From assembly GCF_018224615.1 (NCBI RefSeq), contig NZ_JAGTUK010000003.1, positions 668,339 through 732,338 on the forward strand: DNA of 64,000 bases. Direction: 5' to 3'. The stretch comes from Microbacterium paraoxydans (GTDB taxonomy: Bacteria; Actinomycetota; Actinomycetes; Actinomycetales; Microbacteriaceae). Position 1 is the first letter of the stretch, and each line of letters begins with the position of its first letter. The notes beneath the pieces are model-generated. The model was not told the DNA's origin and searched no databases. It saw nothing but the letters and a program-made list of their open reading frames with translations. Position numbers and translations under genes: made by a program. Positions 48,853 through 57,367 of this stretch are shown piece by piece.

Positions 48853-50163
48853 ATGCGCATGTCAGTGATCGGGTGCGGGTACCTCGGCGCCGTCCACGCC
48901 GCGGCGATGGCGTCGATCGGGCACGACGTGATCGGCATCGACGTCGACGAGGACCGCGTGGCGGCGCTGTCCCGCGGCGAGGCCCCCTTCTTCGAACCGC
49001 GACTGGACGAGCTGCTCGCGGCCGGCCGCGCATCGGGACGTCTGCGCTTCCGCACACGCATCGAGGACGCCGCGGGCGCGAGCGTGCACTTCCTCGCCGT
49101 CGGCACGCCCCAGCAGCAGGACGGGCCCGCCGCGGACCTGCGCTACGTGGACGCCGCGGTCACCGCGCTGCTCCCGCATCTGCGCCCCGGCGACGTCCTG
49201 GCGGGCAAGTCCACCGTGCCCGTCGGCACCGCCGCGCGACTCGCCCCGCTCGTGAACGACCGCGGCGCGACCCTGGCATGGAATCCCGAGTTCCTCCGTG
49301 AGGGCTGGGCGGTGCACGACACCCTGACCCCCGATCGCATCGTCGTGGGCACCGCGCCCGGCCCGGCCGGCGACCGCGCCACCGCCGTGCTCCGTGACGT
49401 GTACCGTGAGGCGATCGACGCCGGCACACCGTTCCTCGCGACCGATCTCGCCACGGCCGAACTGGTCAAGGGCGCCGCCAACGCCTTCCTCGCGACCAAG
49501 ATCTCCTTCATCAACGCGATGGCGGAGATCGCCGACGCCGCCGACGCCGACATCGCCCTGCTCGCGGAGGCGCTCGGCCACGACACCCGTATCGGTGCAC
49601 GCTACCTCGGCTCGGGCATCGGCTTCGGCGGCGGCTGCCTCCCGAAGGACATCCGCGCCTTCGCCGCACGGGCGGAGGAGCTCGGACGCCGCGAGGCCGT
49701 GGCGTTCCTCCACGAGGTGGACGCGATCAACCTCCGCCGCAGGGATCGTGCCGTGCAGCTCGTGGTCGACGCGCTGGGCGGACTCGTGTTCGGGCGCAGG
49801 ATCGCCGTGCTGGGGGCCGCGTTCAAGCCCTTCAGCGACGATGTGCGCGACTCCCCTGCGCTCGAGGTCGCCGTGCGTCTGCGCGGACTGGGCGCCGACG
49901 TGGTGGTGACCGACCCCGCGGCGATCGACAACGCCCGCGCCCTGCACCCCCAGCTGGGATACGCGCACGACCGCGACGATGCGCTGCGCGGCGCCGACGC
50001 CGTGGTGGTGGTCACGGAGTGGGACGAGTACCGCCGCGCGCTGTCCCCGGAGCACGCCGGGTCGCTCGTCCGCGGCCGGGTCGTGGTCGACGGCCGCAAC
50101 TGCCTCGACGCGGCCGCCTGGCGTGCGGCGGGCTGGACCTACCGGGGCATGGGCCGCCGCTGA
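48853..50163 (+). CDS. ugd: UDP-glucose/GDP-mannose dehydrogenase family protein, probable UDP-glucose 6-dehydrogenase
   Basis: NAD-dependent double oxidation of UDP-glucose to UDP-glucuronate. The 436 residues have the nucleotide loop MSVIGCGYLGAVHAAAMAS at the N terminus, the WNPEFLREGWAVHD substrate loop near residue 143, and the catalytic cysteine in GFGGGCLPKDIRAFA near residue 260. The C-terminal domain starts at GRRIAVLGAAFKPFSDDVRDSP. It runs convergently into a glycosyltransferase-SGNH fusion 16 bases away. Family members can also use GDP-mannose or UDP-HexNAc. Confidence 0.92.
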   Translation: MRMSVIGCGYLGAVHAAAMASIGHDVIGIDVDEDRVAALSRGEAPFFEPRLDELLAAGRASGRLRFRTRIEDAAGASVHFLAVGTPQQQDGPAADLRYVDAAVTALLPHLRPGDVLAGKSTVPVGTAARLAPLVNDRGATLAWNPEFLREGWAVHDTLTPDRIVVGTAPGPAGDRATAVLRDVYREAIDAGTPFLATDLATAELVKGAANAFLATKISFINAMAEIADAADADIALLAEALGHDTRIGARYLGSGIGFGGGCLPKDIRAFAARAEELGRREAVAFLHEVDAINLRRRDRAVQLVVDALGGLVFGRRIAVLGAAFKPFSDDVRDSPALEVAVRLRGLGADVVVTDPAAIDNARALHPQLGYAHDRDDALRGADAVVVVTEWDEYRRALSPEHAGSLVRGRVVVDGRNCLDAAAWRAAGWTYRGMGRR

Positions 50164-50179
50164 TCGGCGCCGCGACCGT

Positions 50180-52120
50180 TCAGCCCACGGTCGCCCCGCG
50201 CTCCACCGACGACCGCCCCAGGTACACGTAGTCGTCATGCTTCGCGCGACGGCCGTCGCCCGCGGCCCTGCCGTGCAGCCGACGCCACACCCACGGCAGC
50301 GCGTGACGCCGCCACCACGCCCCCGCCCCGATCGGCTCGTGCTCGTGCAGCACCGCATCGAGCGCGCCGAGCGCCTCCGCATGCGGCACCCCCAGCACCT
50401 CGCCGGCGCGGTATGCGAGGAAGCGGTGCCCGCGGCTGCTGAGATGCACCAGGTCCTCGCCCCAGTTCGGACGGTCAGCGAGCTCCGGATGCAGGTCGGT
50501 GTCGATCAGGATCGCCCCGGTGCGTGCGGCCACCCCGGCGAGCGCGGTCGCGAAGGCGGCGAAGCGGCGCGTGTACAGGGCGGCGGCACGACGTCCGGGC
50601 AGGAACGGTGTCACCAGCACCACGTCGGCGCCTCGGGCCCGCAGCCGCACGACAGCACCCTCGAGCTGCGCCGCGAGCGTCGGCACGTGCACACGGTGCT
50701 TCACCAGGTCGTTCGCCCCGACGAGGATCGACCCCAGGTCGGGCCGCAGCTCCAGCGCGCGTTCGAGCTGCACCCCGCACACGTCCTGCACGCGCTTGGA
50801 CCGGATGGCGAGGTTCGCGTAGTGCAGGCCGCCGCGCGCCGCGAGCAGCAGAGCCAGACGATCGGCCCATCCCCGCAGCGCCCCGTCCGCGCCCGGGTCG
50901 CACAGCCCCTCCGTCAGCGAGTCGCCCAGCGCCACGTACCTGTGCCAGCGCGTCGGAGCCACGGGCGACGCGGGCTCGGGCCGCACGAGCCGGCGGGCGC
51001 GGGCACCGGTGTCCGCCCGGTGCAGCGCCCCTGCCTCCTCGAAGTGCCCGAGCAACTGGTCGCCGATGCTCGTCCAGCTGCGCGCCTGCACGGCCTCATG
51101 ACCTGCGCGGCCGAGAGCCCGGCGGGTGCGCTCGTCGGCCACGAGTCCGGTCACACGCTGGCGCAGCTCTCTCAGGTCTCCGGGGCGGTAGAGCCAGCCG
51201 TCCACCCCGTCGCGCACGAGGTCGAGCGGTCCCCCGCGGCCCGTGGCGACCACGGGGACGCCGCTCGCGTGCGCTTCCTGCAGCGTCTGCCCGAAGGTCT
51301 CGCTCTCCCCGGGATGCACGAACACGTCGAAGGAGGCCAGGGCCGCGGCGAGCGCGTCGCCGTCGAGGTGCCCCAGGAACAGGGCGTCGGGGAGCAGTTC
51401 CTGCAGGCGTGCGCGGCTCGGCCCGTCCCCGACCACGACCAGCACGGTGTCGGGGATCCCGGCGAGCGCCGCCAGATCCTCCACCTGCTTCTCCGGGGCG
51501 AGGCGACCGACGTAGCCGATCACCATCGGCGCTCCCCACTGCGCGCGCAGGGCGGGGTCGCGACGCCGGGGGTGGAAGCGCTCCGCGTCCACACCTCTCC
51601 CCCATCGGCGGAGGCGATCGACGCCGAGCTCCGTGAGCTGTCGCGCGGAATCGGCGGACGGGGCGAGCGTCAGGGTGGCCCGTCGGTGAAGCCGCGCGAC
51701 GTGCGCGTGTGCGATCCCCGTGGTCGCCGCCACCCGATAGCGCTCGGCGTACGCGGCGACATCGGTCTGGTACGCGGCGACCGTGGCGACCCCGCGCCTC
51801 TCGGCCGCCAGCAGCCCCCGCCATCCGAGAGCGAACGGCGACGCCAGGTGCACCACGTCGGGCCGGAAGTCGTTCCAGGCGACCGCGATCCGCGCGGGCG
51901 TCGACGTGCCGACCCTGACGTCCCGGTACCCGGGGAGAGGCACGCTCGGTGCTGCCGTGATGCGGGCTCCGTGCAGCTCCTGCGGCATGCCGTGCGCGGC
52001 CGGCGCGAGCACGTGCGCCTCGTGTCCGCGGCGCTCGAGGTGGCGGAGGATCTGCATCACGGATCCGGTCACACCGTTCATGTGCGGAAGGAAGGACTCG
52101 GTGACGATCGCGACTCTCAC
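50180..52120 (-). CDS. GT4 glycosyltransferase fused to an SGNH hydrolase
   Basis: A 646-residue two-domain protein. Residues 1-360 are a GT-B, GT4-type transferase: VRVAIVTESFLPHMNGVTGS start, nucleotide-sugar loop VIGYVGRLAPEKQVEDL, and the E-x7-E motif ESETFGQTLQE (Glu274, Glu282), very like actinobacterial MgtA mannosyltransferases. Residues 394-630 are an SGNH/GDSL hydrolase with Ser in GDSLTEG (399-405), GAND (468-471) and Asp556/His559 in EDLVHLSS. No signal peptide or membrane helix. GTG start set by CATCCT six bases before it. Confidence 0.88.
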   Translation of the reverse strand: MRVAIVTESFLPHMNGVTGSVMQILRHLERRGHEAHVLAPAAHGMPQELHGARITAAPSVPLPGYRDVRVGTSTPARIAVAWNDFRPDVVHLASPFALGWRGLLAAERRGVATVAAYQTDVAAYAERYRVAATTGIAHAHVARLHRRATLTLAPSADSARQLTELGVDRLRRWGRGVDAERFHPRRRDPALRAQWGAPMVIGYVGRLAPEKQVEDLAALAGIPDTVLVVVGDGPSRARLQELLPDALFLGHLDGDALAAALASFDVFVHPGESETFGQTLQEAHASGVPVVATGRGGPLDLVRDGVDGWLYRPGDLRELRQRVTGLVADERTRRALGRAGHEAVQARSWTSIGDQLLGHFEEAGALHRADTGARARRLVRPEPASPVAPTRWHRYVALGDSLTEGLCDPGADGALRGWADRLALLLAARGGLHYANLAIRSKRVQDVCGVQLERALELRPDLGSILVGANDLVKHRVHVPTLAAQLEGAVVRLRARGADVVLVTPFLPGRRAAALYTRRFAAFATALAGVAARTGAILIDTDLHPELADRPNWGEDLVHLSSRGHRFLAYRAGEVLGVPHAEALGALDAVLHEHEPIGAGAWWRRHALPWVWRRLHGRAAGDGRRAKHDDYVYLGRSSVERGATVG

Positions 52121-52126
52121 ACCCAC

Positions 52127-52132
52127 AGGATG
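52127..52132 (-). promoter_or_regulatory. Candidate -10 of the GT4-SGNH gene
   Basis: CATCCT, six bases, then the GTG at 52120: the same spacing as the leaderless genes, with one mismatch to TANNNT. Confidence 0.45.
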
Positions 52133-52259
52133 ACGGCGACACGACCCCCCGACGCCCGGAAACGGTCCGCACCACCGGATGTTCACCGGATGCTGGAGTG
52201 GGGGTCACCGGTCAGCCTCCCGTCGGTTGCCGTTCACCCTCGCCGTACACGCTGGCACC

Positions 52260-52844
52260 GTGCCGACCGATCTGTTCGCCGACGCGCTCGCGAGCCCCTG
52301 GAGCCTGGCGGTGATGAGCCTGCTCGTGCTCGGCGATGCGTTCGTTGTGGTGATCCCCGGCGAGGTCGCCGTCACGGCTCTCGGAGCAGCGGCCGTCGCG
52401 ACCGGTGCCCCTCCGCTCTGGGCCGTCGTGCTGTGCGCCGCGGCCGCCGCCGCGCTCGGCGACGCGTGCTGCTACCTGGTCGGGCGCCTCGTCGGGACGG
52501 AGCGCTGGCGATGGATGCGCACCCCCCGCGGGCGGCACGCGCTGGACGGCGCGCGGCGGCGGCTGGATCGGGGCGCGGCCACCGTGCTGTTCACGGCGCG
52601 GTTCGTTCCGTTCGCGCGGCTCGCGGTGAACCTCGTGGCCGGGGCTTCGCACCTCCGCCCTGTGCGCTACTTCCCGCTCGTCGCGGTCGCGGCGACCGGA
52701 TGGGCGGTGTACCAGGCGGCGGTCGGGGCGCTGATCGCGGCGGTCCTCCCCGGTGGCCCTCTCGTCGCGGTGCCGGTGTCGATCGTGGTCGCCGTGGCTC
52801 TCGGCCTCGCGCTCGACCGGCTCACCGCGCGGCGCCAGGGCTGA
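52260..52844 (+). CDS. DedA-family membrane protein
   Basis: A 194-residue DedA/VTT-domain protein; the family includes undecaprenyl-phosphate and phospholipid flippases. It has five or so hydrophobic segments. The signature region is ALGDACCYLVGRLVG followed by FTARFVPFARLAVNLVAGAS, corresponding to the [F/Y]-x-x-x-R-x2-P-x-[V/F/A]-R motif (about residues 105-125). GTG start, VPTDLFADAL. It diverges from the glycosyltransferase-hydrolase gene 140 bases away, suggesting a lipid-envelope link. Confidence 0.87.
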   Translation: MPTDLFADALASPWSLAVMSLLVLGDAFVVVIPGEVAVTALGAAAVATGAPPLWAVVLCAAAAAALGDACCYLVGRLVGTERWRWMRTPRGRHALDGARRRLDRGAATVLFTARFVPFARLAVNLVAGASHLRPVRYFPLVAVAATGWAVYQAAVGALIAAVLPGGPLVAVPVSIVVAVALGLALDRLTARRQG

Positions 52845-52871
52845 CTCTCCCCGCGGGTCGGGGCGGTGCCC

Positions 52872-52877
52872 TAGGCT
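52872..52877 (+). promoter_or_regulatory. -10 element, leaderless DUF5302 gene
   Basis: TAGGCT, six bases (CGGGGC), then the ATG at 52884. Confidence 0.7.
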
Positions 52878-52883
52878 CGGGGC

Positions 52884-53060
52884 ATGAGCACCGAAGAAGG
52901 CGCCTCCTCCTCGGAGGAGATGAAGCGCAAGTTCAAGGAAGCGCTCGAGAAGAAGAACGCGCATCACCGGCAGGGCGAGGCCCACCTCGACGGCGACTCC
53001 GCCGTCCATGCCGCCAACGCCCCGCAGACCCGACGCGAGTTCCGACGCAAGAGCGGTTGA
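52884..53060 (+). CDS. DUF5302-family small protein
   Basis: A 58-residue actinobacterial protein, too short for most gene finders. It has an acidic start (STEEGASSSEEMKRKFKEAL), a lysine-rich helix, then HHRQGEAHLDGDS and a basic tail RREFRRKSG, which together fit the small DUF5302 family. It is charged, with no hydrophobic core. It has its own leaderless promoter and a strong terminator seven bases after the stop, so it is a monocistronic unit. Function unknown. Confidence 0.85.
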   Translation: MSTEEGASSSEEMKRKFKEALEKKNAHHRQGEAHLDGDSAVHAANAPQTRREFRRKSG

Positions 53061-53068
53061 TCGCCGCG

Positions 53069-53100
53069 AGGAGGGAGCCGGCTTCTGTCGGCTCCCTCCT
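53069..53100. terminator. Terminator between DUF5302 and dctA
   Basis: AGGAGGGAGCCG and its exact inverse form a 12-base-pair stem with an eight-base loop, followed by CCTTGTT. It lies between convergent genes and can serve both. Confidence 0.8.
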
Positions 53101-53117
53101 CCTTGTTCCGTGCGCGT

Positions 53118-54557
53118 TCAGGACTCCACGCGGCGGTTGCGCGCTCGCTCCTGCTTCGCCGCCATCTCCGTGACCGCGGCCTCGCGAAGTCCCTGGACGT
53201 CGGTCGCCTCAGGGTGGGGCGCGTCGTGGGCGTCGACGCCGTCGAGACGGGACTCGTCGAACGGCAGCTCACCGCTCAGCACCCGACGCACGCGGTCGCG
53301 GTCGATCTGTTTCGTCCAGGTCCCGATCAGCAGGGTCGCCACCGCGTTGCCGGTGAAGTTGGTCAGCGCGCGACCCTCGGACATGAACCGGTCGATGCCG
53401 ACGATCACCCCGACCCCGTCGACCAGGTCCGGACGGTACGCCTGCAGGCCTCCTGCGAGCGTCGCCAGTCCGGCCCCCGTCACGCCGGCCGCTCCCTTGC
53501 TGGCGATGATCATGAACACGAGCAGACCGATCTGCTCCCCGATCGACATCGGCTGTCCCATACCGGTCGCGATGAAGAGCGACGCCATCGTGAGGTAGAT
53601 CGCGGTCCCGTCGAGGTTGAACGAGTAGCCGGTGGGCACCGTGATCCCGACGACGGGCGTGGAGACGCCCACGTGCTCCATCTTCGCGATGAGGCGCGGC
53701 AGAGCCGACTCGGACGACGACGTGCCGACGATCAGCAGGTACTCGCGGCCGAGGTACTTCATCAGCGACAGGATGTTCACGCGGGTGACCGCCCACAGCA
53801 GCGTCCCGAGCACCACCACGATGAACAGGATGCACGTGATGTAGAAGGCGACCATGAGCAGCCCCAGACTCCAGATGGCCGCGATGCCCGTCTTCCCCAC
53901 GACCGCGGCGATCGCCCCGAAGGCGCCGAGCGGTGCGAGCCAGAGGATCATCCCGAGGATCCGGAACACCAACTTCTGCAGCTGCTTCACCGCCTCCATG
54001 ATGGGCGCTCCCCGCTCACCGAGTCCCTGCAGCGCGAACCCTGTGAGCAGAGCGATGAACAGCACCTGGAGCACGCTCTCCCCCGTGAACGCGGAGAAGA
54101 ACGTGTCGGGGATGATCCCGAGGAGGAAGTCCTGCGTGGTGGTCGCCTCGGCGGGGGTGTCGGTCTGGTAGCTGGCGTTGGCCATGTCCAGCCCGGAGCC
54201 CGGGTGGATGAGGTTGCCCACGACGAGCCCGATCGCGAGTGCGAACGTCGACATGACCAGGAAGTAGATCAGTGCGAGCCCGCCGATCTTGCCGACGGTC
54301 GCGGCCTTCGCGATCGACCCGACGCCGATGACGATCGTGCAGAAGATGATGGGCGCGATCATCATCTTGATGAGCGCGACGAAGCCGGTGCCGATCGGTT
54401 CGAGCGCGCGACCCGCCTCGGGCGACATAAGCCCGACCGCCGCGCCGAGCACGACCGCGATGATGACCGACACGTACAGCCACGTGTGCCGATCCCAGGC
54501 CTGCTTGCCTCGCCTCCAGTGGAACCGGGGTAGCGAGAATCCCGTCGTGAGCGCCAT
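53118..54557 (-). CDS. dctA: Dicarboxylate:cation symporter (DctA/DAACS family)
   Basis: Sodium- or proton-coupled uptake of C4-dicarboxylates such as succinate, fumarate and malate. In 479 residues the eight helices and two hairpins are seen; the substrate-binding signatures are SSSESALPRLIAKME (hairpin 1), GYSFNLDGTAIYLTMASLF and the ASKGAAGVTGAG hairpin 2. The C-terminal 60 residues form an unusually long charged tail. The ATG has GAGGAGG upstream. It is divergent from a two-component system that probably senses the substrate. Glutamate transport is an alternative. Confidence 0.92.
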   Translation of the reverse strand: MALTTGFSLPRFHWRRGKQAWDRHTWLYVSVIIAVVLGAAVGLMSPEAGRALEPIGTGFVALIKMMIAPIIFCTIVIGVGSIAKAATVGKIGGLALIYFLVMSTFALAIGLVVGNLIHPGSGLDMANASYQTDTPAEATTTQDFLLGIIPDTFFSAFTGESVLQVLFIALLTGFALQGLGERGAPIMEAVKQLQKLVFRILGMILWLAPLGAFGAIAAVVGKTGIAAIWSLGLLMVAFYITCILFIVVVLGTLLWAVTRVNILSLMKYLGREYLLIVGTSSSESALPRLIAKMEHVGVSTPVVGITVPTGYSFNLDGTAIYLTMASLFIATGMGQPMSIGEQIGLLVFMIIASKGAAGVTGAGLATLAGGLQAYRPDLVDGVGVIVGIDRFMSEGRALTNFTGNAVATLLIGTWTKQIDRDRVRRVLSGELPFDESRLDGVDAHDAPHPEATDVQGLREAAVTEMAAKQERARNRRVES

Positions 54558-54696
54558 GCGTCCTCCTCGTGTCGACGTCGTCGTCCGTGCCGGCGGCCTC
54601 GGTGCCGCGGCCCTTCCACGCTCTTCTCCCTCGCACCGGCACACCATTTGTGGTCGTATTGGTCCCTGTGCTGAACGTCGAGGATCGGAGGAGCGG

Positions 54697-55977
54697 GTGA
54701 CTCGAGCCCACCTCGGCCGCAGCGCCGCATCGCGCGTGTTCGCGGTGCTGGTGCTCGCGGCCCTGCTCGTGGGGGCTCTCGTGGCGGCGTTCCTGGTGGT
54801 CGAGGCGCAGCGCGCGGTGCGCTCCGAAGCCGAACGCCTCACAGGGGCGACAGCCGCGACCGTGGCCGCAGCCCCCGAGGTCGTCTCGTCGCTGTCGGTC
54901 GGCGACACGGAGAGCGCCGCGCAGACGCTGGAGCCGTATGCCCTGGAGGTGATCGACCGGGCCGAGCTCGACTTCGTCACGGTCATGACGCCCGAGGGGG
55001 TCCGCGTCACCCATCCCGACCCGGCACAGATCGGCGAGCGGTACCTGGGGACCATCCCCGGCACCCCGCGCACCTTCACGGAGGAGTTCCGCGGCACGCT
55101 CGGCCCTTCCGTGCGGACGATCGTGCCCGTGCTGGACGACGGCGCGCTGGTCGGCTGGGTCGCGGCGGGTGTCACGACCGAGTCGATCGCGGAGACCGTC
55201 GTGCGTCGGCTGCCGCTCACCCTCGCGATCACCGCGGTCCTGGTGCTGTTGGGAGTGGGCGGGGCGGTGCTGGCCCGCCGCATCACGCGGCGCTTCGCGG
55301 GCGACCTGCCGCCCGGAGAGCTCCGCGATGCGGTCTCGTCGTACGAATCGGTGCGCACGCTCGGGGAGGCGCTGCGCGCCCAGACGCACGAGCACGGCAA
55401 CCGCATGCATGCGGCCGTGGCGCTGCTCGAGCTCGATCGCCGCGACGAAGCGATCGAGATCCTCACGGAGACCTCGCGACAGAGCCAGTCCCTCGTGGAC
55501 CAGGTGACGGCGCGGAGTCACGGCGACCCCGCGGTGGGAGCGCTGCTGCTGGGGAAGGCGGCACAGGCGAGAGAGCGCGGCATCGACTGGGGGATGGACA
55601 TCGCCCCGGACACCCCGCGCACGCCTCTCGCGCCCGTGGATGCCGTGGCCGTGCTGGGCAACCTCGTCGACAACGCGATGGACGCGGCGTCGGGATCGGC
55701 CGACCGCTGGGTGCGGGTGTCCCTGCGACGCGGCGACGACGACGGCATCGTGCTGGAGGTGACGGACAGCGGGCCCGGTGTTCCCGAGGAACTGCGGGAT
55801 CGCATCTTCGCTCAGGGTTTCAGCACGAAGCCCGCGGGACCGCAGGGGCGCGGGATCGGCCTGGCCCTGGTGCGCTCGATCGTGCGGGAGGCGGGCGGTG
55901 AGGTGACGGTCGCGGGGCCGCCCACGGTGTTCCGCGTTCGGCTGCCCGCGGCCCCGGCGCCCGGGGGCGGCGCATGA
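54697..55977 (+). CDS. DcuS/CitA-type sensor histidine kinase lacking the inner PAS domain
   Basis: A 426-residue membrane sensor. TM1 is residues 13-35, an external ligand-binding region runs from 36 to 172 (with TVMTPEGVRVTHPDP), and TM2 is 173-193. The phospho-accepting His231 is in RAQTHEHGNRMHA, and the ATPase core has VDNAMDA, DSGPGVPEE and GRGIGLALVRS. Unlike DcuS, CitA or DctB there is no cytoplasmic PAS domain: only about 30 residues separate TM2 from the H-box. GTG start with GGAGGAGC upstream. It is followed by its response regulator. Confidence 0.9.
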   Translation: MTRAHLGRSAASRVFAVLVLAALLVGALVAAFLVVEAQRAVRSEAERLTGATAATVAAAPEVVSSLSVGDTESAAQTLEPYALEVIDRAELDFVTVMTPEGVRVTHPDPAQIGERYLGTIPGTPRTFTEEFRGTLGPSVRTIVPVLDDGALVGWVAAGVTTESIAETVVRRLPLTLAITAVLVLLGVGGAVLARRITRRFAGDLPPGELRDAVSSYESVRTLGEALRAQTHEHGNRMHAAVALLELDRRDEAIEILTETSRQSQSLVDQVTARSHGDPAVGALLLGKAAQARERGIDWGMDIAPDTPRTPLAPVDAVAVLGNLVDNAMDAASGSADRWVRVSLRRGDDDGIVLEVTDSGPGVPEELRDRIFAQGFSTKPAGPQGRGIGLALVRSIVREAGGEVTVAGPPTVFRVRLPAAPAPGGGA

Positions 55978-56666
55978 TCCGCACGCTCCTGGTGGACGAC
56001 GATCCGCTGACTCTCGACCTGCACCGCAGCTACCTGGCCCGACTCGACGGCTTCCAGGTCGCAGGCGAGTGCGCGGGGGCGCGGGCCGCTCTCACGGCGG
56101 TGCTGGATCGTCCGGGCGCCGCGGCCTTCGACCTGGTGCTGCTCGATGTGACGATGCCCGACGGCTCGGGGCTCGACGTGCTGCGCACCCTCCGGACCAG
56201 GGCCGCGGCGCTGGACGTGATCGCGGTGACCGGAGTGCGCGATGCGGAGGTCGTGCGGCAGATGGCGGCCCTCGGCGTGTTCCACTACCTGGTCAAGCCG
56301 TTCCCGTTCGCCGTGTTCCGGGAGCGGCTCGAGCACTACCGCACGCACCGCGCGCAGGCCACGGGCACGACGGGTCAGGCGACGCAGGCGGAGATCGATG
56401 CGCTTCTGGGCCGCACAACGGGCGCGATCGTGCTCCCCAAAGGCCTGTCCGACACCTCCCTGGAGCGGGTGGCCACCGAGCTGCGGTCGCACGGGCCCCT
56501 GTCGTCGCGCGAGGCCGCCGACCTGCTCGGGATGTCGCGGGTGGCGGTGCGCCGCTACCTCGAGCACCTGGTGGCGGAGGGGGTGGCCGAGCGGGGAGCG
56601 CGCTATGGAACGCGAGGCCGCCCGGAGACCGAGTACGCCTGGCGGCGCGGGCACGCCGGGGAATGA
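55974..56666 (+). CDS. CitB/DcuR-family response regulator
   Basis: A 230-residue regulator. The receiver domain has the acidic pocket at VDDDP, the phosphorylated Asp58 in LVLLDVTMPDGSG and the lysine near residue 107 in YLVKPFPF. The output half ends in a winged helix, SSREAADLLGMSRVAVRRYLEHL near residues 178-200, typical of DcuR/CitB proteins. It overlaps the kinase stop by four bases (ATGA). The probable target is the divergent dctA promoter between 54558 and 54696. Confidence 0.92.
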   Translation: MIRTLLVDDDPLTLDLHRSYLARLDGFQVAGECAGARAALTAVLDRPGAAAFDLVLLDVTMPDGSGLDVLRTLRTRAAALDVIAVTGVRDAEVVRQMAALGVFHYLVKPFPFAVFRERLEHYRTHRAQATGTTGQATQAEIDALLGRTTGAIVLPKGLSDTSLERVATELRSHGPLSSREAADLLGMSRVAVRRYLEHLVAEGVAERGARYGTRGRPETEYAWRRGHAGE

Positions 56667-56669
56667 CGA

Positions 56670-56705
56670 GCGCCCCGCCCCCGTGTCTCCACGGGAACGG
56701 GGCGC
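56670..56705. terminator. Bidirectional terminator after the response regulator
   Basis: GCGCCCCG and CGGGGCGC enclose an inner hairpin CCCGTG-TCTC-CACGGG. It lies between convergent genes. Confidence 0.7.
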
Positions 56706-56721
56706 GAGCGTCCGGGCGGGG

Positions 56722-57366
56722 TCACTCCCCCGCGAGACCGCCGAGCATGTGCCCGAACGACCGTCCCTCACCGAGGTACGTGGCCGGGTCGTAGGGGTCG
56801 GCGACCGTGGCCGCGTCGCGGCGCGCGATCGCCTCAGCCAGCTCCCTGGCGCCCTTCTCGACGCGCTTGGCGAGCGGGGCCACGTCGTCGCCCGCGCCTC
56901 CCCAGTCGTTCGAGGCCGCGAACACGCCGGTCGACACGGCCTCCGCGTGCAGATACGCGAAGAGCGGCCGGATGGCGTAGTCGATCGCGAGCGAGTGGCG
57001 CGGCGTGCCCGCGTTGGCACCGATCAGCACGGGCTTCCCGGTCAGGGCGTCGGGGTCGAGCACGTCGATGAACGACTTGAACAGGCCCGAGTAGCTGGTC
57101 GAGAAGATGGGCGTCACGGCGATCAGCGCATCGGCCGAGACGACGGTGTTGATCGCGGTCTCCAGCGCGGGCGGCGCGAAGCCGGTCAGCAGGTTGTTCG
57201 TGATGTCGTGCGCGTAGTCGCGCAGCTCGATCACGTCGACCGTGGCCTGGATGTCGCGCTCGGCGAGAGCCTTCACGGTCTCGCTGGCGAGGCGGTCGGC
57301 GAGCATCCGCGTGGACGAGGGGTTCGACAGGCCCGCCGAGACGACGGCGATGCGACGCGTGGTCAT
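56722..57366 (-). CDS. CE1759-family FMN reductase
   Basis: An NAD(P)H-dependent flavin reductase of 214 residues with a flavodoxin-like fold: AVVSAGLSNPSSTRMLADRL start (FMN phosphate loop), AVTPIFSTSYSGLFKSFID near residue 83 and KPVLIGANAGTPRH. This family is specifically the partner of CE1758-type luciferase-like monooxygenases. Its ATG is two bases after that gene's stop on the same strand, so it supplies reduced FMN to it. Confidence 0.92.
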   Translation of the reverse strand: MTTRRIAVVSAGLSNPSSTRMLADRLASETVKALAERDIQATVDVIELRDYAHDITNNLLTGFAPPALETAINTVVSADALIAVTPIFSTSYSGLFKSFIDVLDPDALTGKPVLIGANAGTPRHSLAIDYAIRPLFAYLHAEAVSTGVFAASNDWGGAGDDVAPLAKRVEKGARELAEAIARRDAATVADPYDPATYLGEGRSFGHMLGGLAGE

Positions 57367-57367
57367 G

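Noticed and set aside
52248..52253. CACGCT six bases before the DedA GTG as a -10
   Set aside because: It also lacks TA; kept as a possible weak promoter but not listed.
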